Below, in pieces: positions 55,538 through 64,000 of a stretch of 64,000 nucleotides of DNA; position 1 is the first letter of the stretch; every line of letters begins with the position of its first letter. The notes under the pieces were generated by a model, which was given only the letters and a program-made list of their open reading frames with translations, ran no database searches and was not told where the DNA came from. The stretch spans positions 62,001-126,000 of the forward strand of contig JAQGEQ010000244.1 of assembly GCA_034620365.1 (NCBI GenBank). Direction: 5' to 3'. The DNA is from Pegea sp. RAD2-039. Taxonomy: Eukaryota; Chordata; Thaliacea; Salpida; Salpidae. A program made the position numbers and the translations under genes.

Positions 55538-55625
55538 TTATTTTGAACTCATCAACTTCCGGCTCATACATCCTTGCCAAAGATCGTGTTCCACTTCACA
55601 GTGAGATCTTGCGGATATTAAACCT
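55538..55625 (-). CDS. Coding-like fragment near micro-exon 1
   Basis: A GC-richer minus-strand frame reading GLISARSHCEVEHDLWQG, then CMSRKLMSSK and TAA. It lies about 70 bp upstream (on the minus strand) of the 55,415-55,466 micro-exon. It may be an exon or relic. No family recognised. Confidence 0.25.
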
Positions 55626-56654
55626 ATTTTTGAAGAGATTATTTAAAAACTATTTTGATTTTAAATATTCATAAAAAAAGAAAGATCCTTGAATAATTTG
55701 GTGAATATTGGTTGATAATGGTTGAATAATTAAACTTCAAATAAATTTATTTTTTACTTACTGATACTTTTTTTTTTGTTATTAAAGTTTCAAAAATAAT
55801 AAAAATACTTTTTGTGTAAAATATATTAACTAATTTTGATGAAATAATCTTGAAGATTTCAAAAGATCATTTTATTCTCATTTTCAATTTTACTTTTCAC
55901 TTTTCAATCATCATTAAGATGTGTCTTTAGTTTCTTTTATGAATTGTTCTATTTTTATCATTTTAGATATTTTAATTGAAGTGTATTTACATCTATAAAA
56001 AAGAAATTCTGCTGAGTGGCTTTAAACTTACAAAACAATCCTTTTAACTATTCATAAATATTTAAATTCTTTTCCATAAAATGATTTCATTTTAATCTTA
56101 AAATAAAAAGATTTCTAGAAATCGTAAATCTAATAATTACCATTTAGTAAAAAAATTTTAGATTATTATCAAACAACAAAGTTGTCCTCAAAATTTCAAA
56201 TAAAAATATATGCAAAAGAAATAATATTTTTGAAAAAAAGTATTATTCACCAAACAAATACTCTATATACCAAAGTAAATTATTACAATGGAAATAATTA
56301 ATACTTTTGTATATATATTTGGTTTGTGATAATAATTATTAATTTTAACATTTATTATAATGATTGATAAAACGAGATATAATAATTATTAGATACATAA
56401 CATATTTTTGCTATTGTTTTATTAAGAAATAAACAAAAATTTCCTGCAAAATTATTCAAATTTTTTTACATAAGAAATAATCCATTTTAAAGCAAATTAG
56501 ATTTCTTAAATTTTTATAATAAAACATAAAATTCAAATCTGAAAAGTAGTAACAACAAAATTAAAATTTAATATTTTATTTTTAAATAGTAAAAATGTTC
56601 AAAAAATTGAATCAAATCTACCGAGAAGGTAATGATGTTAAAAGCTTTGTTTTT
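55626..56654. other. AT-rich stretch, nothing recognised
   Basis: One kilobase of low-complexity AT-rich DNA with no supported feature. Confidence 0.45.
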
Positions 56655-56771
56655 ATCCGGACAAATACTAGATTTAAAAAAGTTTATATAAATTAGGCTT
56701 ACATATCAAAAGTTTGCATATGCAATAACAAACATTGATGTTTTTATTTTGAAGTCGACTAAATGTCGATG
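56655..56771 (+). ncRNA. Cassette M20 (diverged)
   Basis: Element ATCCGGACAAATACTAGATT, TATAAATT at 28, variable segment about 56,715-56,738, T5 and T4 runs, inverted repeat TCGAC-TAAAT-GTCGA. Confidence 0.3.
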
Positions 56772-57060
56772 ACGTTTTCCTCAAACTCCAAACAAGTTTT
56801 AGCTTCACACATTTTGATCGACTTTTTTATGTGGTTGCATTTTCATGACCCTCATTATTTAGTTTACAATTAATTTTGAATATTACTATCAGCGATATGT
56901 TTCATATATGAGTTTGATATATATTGTAATATCTGTAAATTTTTCATATCTTAATTAAAGTGAATTTGTAAATCTTAATAAAATGGTTTCTCATACCGTA
57001 CAATTAATACATTGAATCAGCTGCTATCAAACATTGTAATGTCAGAATCACTCGTGTTGT

Positions 57061-57299
57061 TCAAGCAGAAGTTATAATATTTCCAATATTGTCATTTCCA
57101 AACTGTGAATTTTTCCTTTTTTGCAAGTTTACAGTGTTATATGCTTGGAGGACTACTGAAATGCTAGTGTTACATCCATTGCTTTCTATATTGTTGACTA
57201 AATAGATGTTGTTTGTGAGAATGTGTTACGAGAGGTGCTCTCTTCAGGCAACCATTTCGGATTTATTGTAATGAATAAATGAAATGACAAAATATACAT
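57061..57299 (-). pseudogene. Coding-like island in two overlapping frames
   Basis: One minus-strand frame (57,198-57,299) reads NPKWLPEESTSRNTFSQTTS. It stops, and an overlapping frame (57,061-57,222) carries on with NNIESNGCNTSISVVLQAYN, then TVNLQKRKNSQFGNDNIGN and a stop. The Asn/Ser/Gln-rich tail and the shift by one frame look like one protein region with an indel. It lies just downstream, on the same strand, of the RRM fragment, so it could be that gene's C-terminal part. The plus strand is open too (57,0xx-57,199), so the strand is not certain. A degenerate inverted relative lies at 59,640-59,700. Confidence 0.35.
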
Positions 57300-57316
57300 T
57301 AAAATCAAAATAATGA

Positions 57317-57448
57317 TCAGAATAATTTGAAATTAAATTCTATTATACCGAAACCTGACGAAGCTCTTGTCCTTGGAATTCGTTTTATCTCGCAGTCGTT
57401 AATATCGCCAAATTTCTTGAAACAATCTCTTAGTTTATCTGTAAACAT
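57317..57448 (-). CDS. RRM (RNA-binding) half-domain, exon or relic
   Basis: The 43-codon minus-strand frame reads TDKLRDCFKKFGDINDCEIK, then RIPRTRASSGFGIIEF. This matches the helix-1 / beta-2 / beta-3 part of an RNA recognition motif: LxxxFxxFGxI, then the RNP1 octamer with key residues G-F-G-I-I-E-F. RRM proteins bind single-stranded RNA in splicing or mRNA control. RNP2 (beta-1) upstream and the second half of the fold downstream are missing, so this is either one exon or a fragment. TTTACAG at 57,439-57,445 could be its 3' splice site. A one-base shift breaks the duplicate at 59,951-60,007. Confidence 0.55.
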   Translation of the reverse strand: MFTDKLRDCFKKFGDINDCEIKRIPRTRASSGFGIIEFNFKLF

Positions 57449-58500
57449 ATCTTAAATAGCATTATTACTAACATGATGTGAAAAAGATCTTTTGAGTTTA
57501 TCACAAAGAAACAAACTTATAGTTTTAAAATATAGTGGAGAAATGTTTGAAACTTTACCTTTTAGCTTTAAATTGTTAAAAAAGTTTACAACGTCTTGAA
57601 GATATTTTAGCAAAAGTACAAATTTACAAAATGCATTTGATGTTAGGGAAACAAACTCAGATGACTAAAACGTTATTTTTGGAACAATAATAATTATTTA
57701 AATAAAATCTCGATTCTACAGTTTTCCACTAAATGCCACTCTTATTACCTATAAAAAGATAATTAAAAAATTTTGAGTTAATTTTTTTATAGTCAAACAA
57801 AGTTGACGCTAGACGTCGCTGAAGATAGATAATTTTGAAATCCTTGCATTGCTTCAGGCTATGTTTTCGTAAGTGACATTTAATAACATGAATTTTAAGG
57901 CTTACTTTTAAACTTTGTGGAAATTATGAATAATTATATTTAAATTGAAAACAAAACTATTTTAACAAGTAGAATTTCGTTTCAAAGCAAAATAAAATTT
58001 TAAAAACAAACTATTATTTTAACTTTTAAATTTAAAGTAAACTGAAACTTTTTAATCCACATTTTTGTGTAATAAAAAATTATCAAACTAAATATTATTC
58101 ATTTTTATCACATGCTGCTAATTAAAAACGTTTTTAACCAACTTTTTTTTTATTTCAAACATTTTAAGCTTTCTATTTTTGTAGAGACGAAAATGTTAAT
58201 ATATCAACAAATCACTTTTGTCATATAAACAAATATAAAAAAATCTTTTACTGAAATATATCAAAACTCTTTATTCTTACTTGAATTACAGATCTTTCCC
58301 TCACTTTTGTGTAAAAGTTTTTGTGTTTCTTTAATTCATAAATAATAGTAATTTGCTTGTAGGCGTAAATCATTGACTGATAGAATTTTGAAAAAAAGAA
58401 GAATTTCTGTTGATATTTGTTTTCCTATTTACTAGAAACTGTTACGTAATTTTTAACGACGTAATTATAATAAGTTTGTTGAAATTATAGTGATCATAAA
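57378..58500 (+). repeat. 1.1-kb block, copy 1
   Basis: Direct duplicate of 59,940-61,040 (period about 2.55 kb, about 90% by eye). It includes the RRM exon fragment at its left edge, a GACGCTAGACG core and GTAGGCGTAAATCATTGACT. Confidence 0.65.
57802..57875 (+). other. GACGCTAGACG core, copy h
   Basis: Full core in otherwise diverged flanks. GTTTTCGTAAGT replaces GTTTTTGTAAGT. Confidence 0.4.
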
Positions 58501-58542
58501 ATTTCATAGACGTCATCAGTGATTGATTTGTATATTTTTTAG

Positions 58543-58582
58543 TTTGAAAGAAGAAGATGAGGATAAGATGCAGATGTTAATG
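58543..58582 (+). CDS. Candidate 40-bp micro-exon, copy 2
   Basis: TTTTTTAG, then 40 bp reading LKEEDEDKMQMLM, then GTAAGATG. It is a diverged inverted copy of 55,415-55,466. GACGTCATCAGTGATTGATT lies just upstream in both. Confidence 0.4.
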
Positions 58583-59377
58583 GTAAGATGTTGATCTTAC
58601 TGATGTTGTTCTTAAAGATCAACGATGATTAATGTGCTTATAAACTTAACAATTTAAAAATTTTCATTGTTCTTTTAAAAAATCACTAGAAAACAGATTT
58701 AATGGAATTTAATATAATAGTTAACTCAAAAAAAGTTTTTAAATTACTTTTTCCCTTTTTTATGTTCATCATTTTTATGTTTATCACCATCAAGATGTTT
58801 TTTATTTTCTTTTAAGAATAATTTTATTTTTATCTTTTAAAATATTTTAATTGAAGTTCGCAGTGAGTTTGTAAATAATTTCTTAGAAAACAAATTTAAT
58901 TTAATTTATTCAACATGATATCGTTTTTAAAGAGTAATTAAAAAAAATAAAAGATCCTCCAATAAATGATCTTCAAATTAATTTAGTAAATATTAATTAA
59001 TTAACCATACTAAAACTCACTTCATTAAAAAACCACTAATTAACAATGTTAATGAGGTGATAAGTTTGTTTGTAAAGACATTCATTTATTGATTTAGACG
59101 AGTTAGAAAATTATTCGTTGATTTTAGTAGCATTCTTACCTTTTTCAGTTTTATTTTTTTTCAATTCAGCGGATATTTATTTGATGATGTCGGATAATAG
59201 GTTTGAATTAGAATTATATATTTTTGTTCAATTTTCAAAAAAGTTGTTTACTTGCACTTTGTAAGTGCTTAATTAATACCTTTTTTAATATATTTTATAA
59301 TGAAGTTAATGTGGTTTGACTTTTTATAAGATTTTATTTAATGAGTTTACTCACTAAGTTCAAATTAAATATTAGAT

Positions 59378-59499
59378 CATCGACAAGTTGTCGATTTCAA
59401 AATGTTTACTAAAAGAAAGCATTCCAAAAATACAAATTTCAATAACATTTCTAACAATAATGATTTAAAAACTTCTTTTTATCTAGAGTTTGTCCGGAC
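59378..59499 (-). ncRNA. Cassette M21 (diverged)
   Basis: Element GTCCGGACAAACTCTAGAT, TAAATC at 28, variable segment about 59,416-59,439, T4, inverted repeat ATCGAC-AACTT-GTCGAT. Confidence 0.3.
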
Positions 59500-59950
59500 G
59501 AAAATAAATTCAGAATTTTAATTTTCAATTAAAAGTTTTCTTTTTATTTTATACTGTGAGAAAGTTGCTCTGTTTTGACAAAAATTTTATAATTATTTTA
59601 CTTCCTTTTACTTTTTATTTATTTATTTATATATTTATATATATAAATGCGAAGGAGGGTGCCTAAAGAGAGCACATCTCTCTAAAACACATTCTCAAGA
59701 GTTTTTTATTTTAGATTATAAATTTTCAAATAATTCTCATTATTAATATTAGGAGAAACGCTTTTAATGTAAAATGATTAAAAAGATTTTCAGTGAAATA
59801 TTTTTTAACTATTTAAGAAAAAATGTTTTTAATTCAATCATATCAACTTTTTTCAAACAAACATAACTACTTGTTCAACAGATTCAGGCTCAGCGAATAA
59901 AATTATACAAAAACTTGAGGAAGGTTTTTTTCTTAGATTTTGTCTTATCA

Positions 59951-60007
59951 CGCAGTCGTTAATATCGCCAAATTTCTTGAAGCAATCTCTTAGTTAATCT
60001 GTAACAT
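59951..60007 (-). pseudogene. Broken duplicate of the RRM fragment
   Basis: Matches codons for DCFKKFGDINDC of 57,317-57,448. It has a one-base deletion and an AAA-to-TAA change just before, and stops matching after GACTGCG, before RNP1. Confidence 0.55.
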
Positions 60008-60360
60008 ATCTCAAATAGCATTATTACTGACATGGTGTGAAAATGATCTTTTGAGTTTATCACAAAGAAACAAACTTATAGTTTTAAAATATAGTGGAGA
60101 AATGTTTGAAACTTTACTTTTTAGCTTTTAATAGTTAAAAAAGTTTACAACGTCTTGAAGATATATTAGCAAAAGTACAAATTTACAAAATGCATTTGAT
60201 GTTAGGGAAACAAACTCAATTGATTAAAAAGTTACTTTTGAAACTGAAATAAGTATTTAAATAAAATCTGGATTCTACAGTTTTCCACTAAATGCCACTC
60301 TTATTATCTATAAAAAGATAATTAAAAAATTTTTAGTTAATGTTTTTATAGTCAAACAAA

Positions 60361-60434
60361 GTTGATGCTAGACGTCGCTGAAGATGAATAATTTTGAATT
60401 CCTTGCATTGCTTCAGGCTATGTTTTTTTAAGTG
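60361..60434 (+). other. GACGCTAGACG core, copy i
   Basis: Direct duplicate of copy h with GATGCTAGACG. The donor-like GT is lost (TTTTTTAAGT). Confidence 0.4.
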
Positions 60435-61541
60435 ATACTTGATAACTTGAATTTTAAGGTTTACTTTTAAACTTTGTTGATATTATGAATATTAAGGTTT
60501 AAATTGAAAACAAAACTATTTTAACATTTAAGCTTTTCGTTTCAAAGCAAATTAAAGTTTTAAAAGCAAACATTTTTTTTAACTTTTTAGTTTATATTTT
60601 TTTGTAATAAAGATCTATGAACTAATTACTATTAATTTTTATCACATGCTGCTAATTGAAAACATTTTTAATTTACATTTTATTAATTTCAAACATTTTA
60701 AGCTTTTATTTTTGTAGAGACGAAAATGTAAATATATCAAGAAATCACTTTTGTCACTAAAACAAAAATAAAAAAATCTTTAACTGAAATATATCAAAAC
60801 TCTTTATTCTTACTTGAATTACAGATTTTTTCCTCACCTTTTTGTAAAAGTTTTTGTGTTTCTTTAATTGAAAAATAATAGTGATTTGCTTGTAGGCGTA
60901 AATCATTGACTGATAGAATTTTCAAAAAAAGAAGAATTTCCGTTGATGTTTCTTTTCCTATTTACTTGAATCTTTTATGTAATTTTTAACGGCGTAGATA
61001 TGATAAGTTTGTTGAAACTATAGTGATCATAAAATTTTATTGCTCTTTCTTGCTTGTGTCATAAGGTTTCTAGTTATTTAAATTTAAAAGTTATTTTATT
61101 GTTTTCTTTTTGTAAACTTTTTTTCGGTTTTTTTATGATGTTTAACGAGAGTTTCGAATCGTTTCTCCTTCAAGTATTTAATTTCTAAATTTTTATATTC
61201 AAATGTTTTGATAAATTAATAAAATTGTTTAATGTATATGTACGAGTTGTATGTTAAGTATCCAAAAAAGATTTTATTGATAGTTTTATAACATTTTTAT
61301 TAATCTATAGTTATCGTTACAATTCATTATCTTTTTTTTCAGTTTCATACAATTAGCTTTACATAAAAAGTATAGGTAGCCGTTTTAGTTTTAAAAAATC
61401 ATTTAAGATTTTGAAACATAAATGTATTATGCACTGATAAGTAGGAAATATTTCATTTAATAAGATTGTTTACAAAAGAAATAAAAAATATTACCTAAAT
61501 TATACTATTAAACAAAATACAAATTTAAAAAACTAACTTTT

Positions 61542-61651
61542 CTCCTGACAAACACTAGATGAAAATATATCCTTATACTAAGAAATATTTTCTATCTTCC
61601 ACCAAATCTTTTTTCAAGGTAGAAATTTTTGAGATCGACTATATGTCGATA
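61542..61651 (+). ncRNA. Cassette M22
   Basis: Element CTCCTGACAAACACTAGATG, TATACTAAG at 28. The variable segment (about 61,602-61,625) contains an internal T6. T5 at the end; inverted repeat with loop TATAT. Confidence 0.35.
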
Positions 61652-62251
61652 AATGAATCCAGTAAATACAAACAACAGCGAACCTTCAAATTAAAAACTA
61701 ATTTGAATATTTCATTTGATAATACTAATTAGCGTGATTTTCTATTTTACATCAAATATGTCGATATTACATTTTTTGAATTTTGATGAAATTGTGGTTC
61801 ATCTTTGTATTCAATGTGAAAATGATTTGATTTACAAAAACTTACGATGATTACAAACTAAAAATATTAAAAATTTTTTTTTTAAAGAGTATCAATAAAT
61901 TAAGTCAAAAGTAAAAGAGTCAAAAAATTAGTTTAGCAATATTGAGTTGTAATATTGTTTTTGTTTTTAATTTTATACTTAAATTTATATTTTTCAATCT
62001 TACAAATTATTATGCAATTCATGAAAAATCATATTATTAGTAGAAGTTAAAAATATTATTTTGTTTTTTTCAACTTTTCAGTTGGTAGATGTTTCTATTA
62101 TAGTTTTATTTTTATAATTTTAAAGATTATAACTCTTGTTCTTTTATATCTATTAGACATATAATGTTGCTCAGTTACTATAAGATTCCAGTACGTTCTT
62201 TTTAAATAATTATATCAGTTTGATTAAAACTCAAATAATTAGCAATATATT

Positions 62252-62722
62252 AAAAGGTATTTGTAATAGTGTTAGATTTAAATCATTCTGAAATTTAAAA
62301 CTGTATTTTCCGTGTATTATGTAATAAGAAGTAGGAAATAATTTTTCTATAAGATTAATATCAAAAGAACAAAAATGTCACACATTTGTAAAAAATCAAA
62401 CTTTCAAATATAAATTTAGATTTTAAATCTTTTCTAGACAAATACAAGATGAAAAACTATTACTATATCGAAAAGTGTTTCCTAACTTTCATGGCTAGAT
62501 CTGAAACAGATTTCTATTTTTGATATCGACTATGTGTCTATAAAGTAATCCGATAATTGTATCAAAAAAATAACTGCAAACTTTCAATTTTAAAACTGCT
62601 TTGAATGTTTCATTAATAATATTACTTGACCTTGTTGTCAATTTTCTTTTGACTTTTAATTATAAAATCTTTGTTCGCATTATGCTATTGTGTGTCAGTG
62701 AAATATAAAAAATCTTTTATTT
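62252..62722 (+). repeat. 470-bp block, copy 2
   Basis: Direct partner of 47,155-47,620. Similarity ends abruptly near TCTTTTATTTG. Confidence 0.65.
62432..62542 (+). ncRNA. Cassette M23
   Basis: Near-identical to M15 (direct 470-bp duplication): TATATC at 28, same hairpin-bearing payload with one or two changes, T5, and the same lost stem base. Confidence 0.35.
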
Positions 62723-63001
62723 GCTACTTTTTCCAGTCATAAAATGTCTCTGCTTCATTTTTGAGTTTCATTTTTTTATTTTATAGAACTAATATTTTGT
62801 GTTAACATCTGTTAGACCTGTACTTTGTCTTTTTTAACTTGAGTGTACAACAAACACTTTTTAAATGTTTAGAAATATCAACGAGTAAAGTCATTGAATT
62901 TTTTTTACATCAAAAACAATTTAAACTATAAGAGACTAAACTCTCGTTAATTAAATTAAATTAAGTTTACATGAAAAATTGAATTTTGAAAATTGAGTTT
63001 T

Positions 63002-63117
63002 GTCCAGACAAATACTAGATTAAAGGATATTAATAAATCTAAACAAGTATTAAAAGGCAATTAATTTTTCATCCATTAATTCAATTGAAAGAATTTGAAA
63101 TCGACATCTTGTCGATA
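63002..63117 (+). ncRNA. Cassette M24 (diverged)
   Basis: Element CCAGACAAATACTAGATT, TAAATC at 28, variable segment about 63,062-63,085 containing T5, final run only T3, inverted repeat ATCGAC-ATCTT-GTCGAT. Confidence 0.3.
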
Positions 63118-63965
63118 GCCAAAAATCAAATTAGTCTTAAATAGTTAATAACCTCATTTTTAGAAAATATTATGAACATCTGAGTAAATGCATTATCTAA
63201 AAAAATTTTCAAGTTATTTATTTGTGTCAATAGTATTTACAGGTTTCTTCTTGTAAAGCATTTTTTTGTTTTGTTTATTGATTTTCACTAAGAATTTTGA
63301 TAACTTTATGCTTTTAATATTTTCAAATATTTATTATTAGATTTACAACAAATTTATAAAAATATTCAGTGTATATATATGATTTTTATCTTTAGTATAA
63401 AGGAACAATTACAAATACAATTTTTAGTTCTAACCCTAACCTCAATACTCATAAAATTAACTTAATGTAAAAAGTATTTATAATAGTCCTACTTTTAAAA
63501 AATCATTAAACAGTTTAAAACTAAAATGTATTAAGCACTAAGAAGAAGAAAATACTTTCTCTATAAGGCTGATAGTAAAAGAAATAAAATGCTTCGAACA
63601 GTTTTAAAAAGTCAAACTTTTAAATATATATAAAATTTACAAAAACTCGACAAATGCGAAACTAAACTTATTATTAAAAAAAAATTAGTTTAAACAGTTT
63701 ACCACTCATTGTTAAAAATAATCGCTCGACAACAATTTGTATTTTATTTTACTGTCAATAAAAACAAAACCATAAATTCATATTTTCCATAACATTTATT
63801 GTTTACTTTTTTTAAAGTAGCTTTAAGAATATTCCAAATTTTACTTCATAAAACTTATTAAATTTAAGGAAAATTGTTTGCTCGTTATACGACAAAATGT
63901 CTATATAAAAATTCCTAAGAAGCTAATTAAAGATTTTTGAGTTTAATGTTTATATAGTAGAAAAA

Positions 63966-64000
63966 GTTGACGCTAGACGTCGCTGAAGATAAATAATTTT
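63966..64000 (+). other. GACGCTAGACG core, copy j (cut by window end)
   Basis: First 35 bp of the motif; the window ends inside it. Confidence 0.4.

Larger units (their letters stand above)
59940..61040 (+). repeat. 1.1-kb block, copy 2
   Basis: Direct partner of 57,378-58,500. The RRM fragment is shortened and frame-broken here. Confidence 0.65.

Noticed and set aside
1-64000. CRISPR array or bacterial operon structure
   Set aside because: No regularly spaced direct repeats with spacers in tandem. Initiator tRNA, C2H2 fingers and intron-like signals indicate an animal genome.

Overview
This window reads as non-coding-rich DNA of a very AT-rich animal. By eye GC is about 20-25%, a little higher in the few coding stretches. 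Two things point to a metazoan. A 72-nt initiator-type tRNA(Met) lies at 10,024-10,095, beginning AGCAGAGTGGCGCAG. A C2H2 zinc-finger array with TGEKPYEC linkers lies at 17,184-17,570. Candidate splice sites (TTTTCAG, GTAAG) and the absence of operons or Shine-Dalgarno sites agree. I cannot name the species.

Layout. 1-10 kb: a mosaic of old dispersed repeats with short coding relics. 10.0 kb: the tRNA. 12.6-17.6 kb: a single-exon gene on the minus strand (about 778 codons, family not recognised, interrupted by one TAA), then 2 kb of shared upstream DNA, then a divergent, damaged zinc-finger gene. 19-27 kb: small exon-like islands inside large inverted duplications. 28.2-37.9 kb: two more copies of the 778-codon gene with their upstream DNA. 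One is truncated at its 3' end and the other is frameshifted. 37.9-64 kb: more mosaic repeats, many of them direct or inverted partners of blocks in 1-8 kb and 20-27 kb, plus fragments of an RRM protein gene near 57.3 kb. No copy of any recognisable protein gene is clearly intact.

The most striking content is a family of 22 very short gene-like cassettes (about 110 bp each) scattered on both strands. They are absent from the tRNA/gene block (8.4-22.0 kb) and from the duplicated gene units (27.5-37.9 kb). Read in one direction, each has a conserved element of about 20 bp (core GACAAATACTAGAT), a TATA-like element at a fixed distance (T of TAtA at nucleotide 28 of the core in 18 copies and at 27 in 4), about 25 bp later a stretch of about 22-30 bp that differs between copies, then usually a T-run (ATTTTTG), then a small inverted repeat TATCGAC-N5-GTCGATA. 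That is the layout of a miniature U6-type (PSE + TATA) small-RNA gene with a variable product. I infer, and cannot prove from sequence, that these are or were individually promoted small-RNA genes, comparable in logic to nematode 21U-RNA loci.

A second dispersed motif (core GACGCTAGACGTCGCTGAAG, nine full copies plus one cut by the window end) often sits about 600 bp from a cassette in the same orientation. It may be a structured RNA or a splice-donor-bearing exon. Most of the remaining sequence is the repeats that carry these two motifs.
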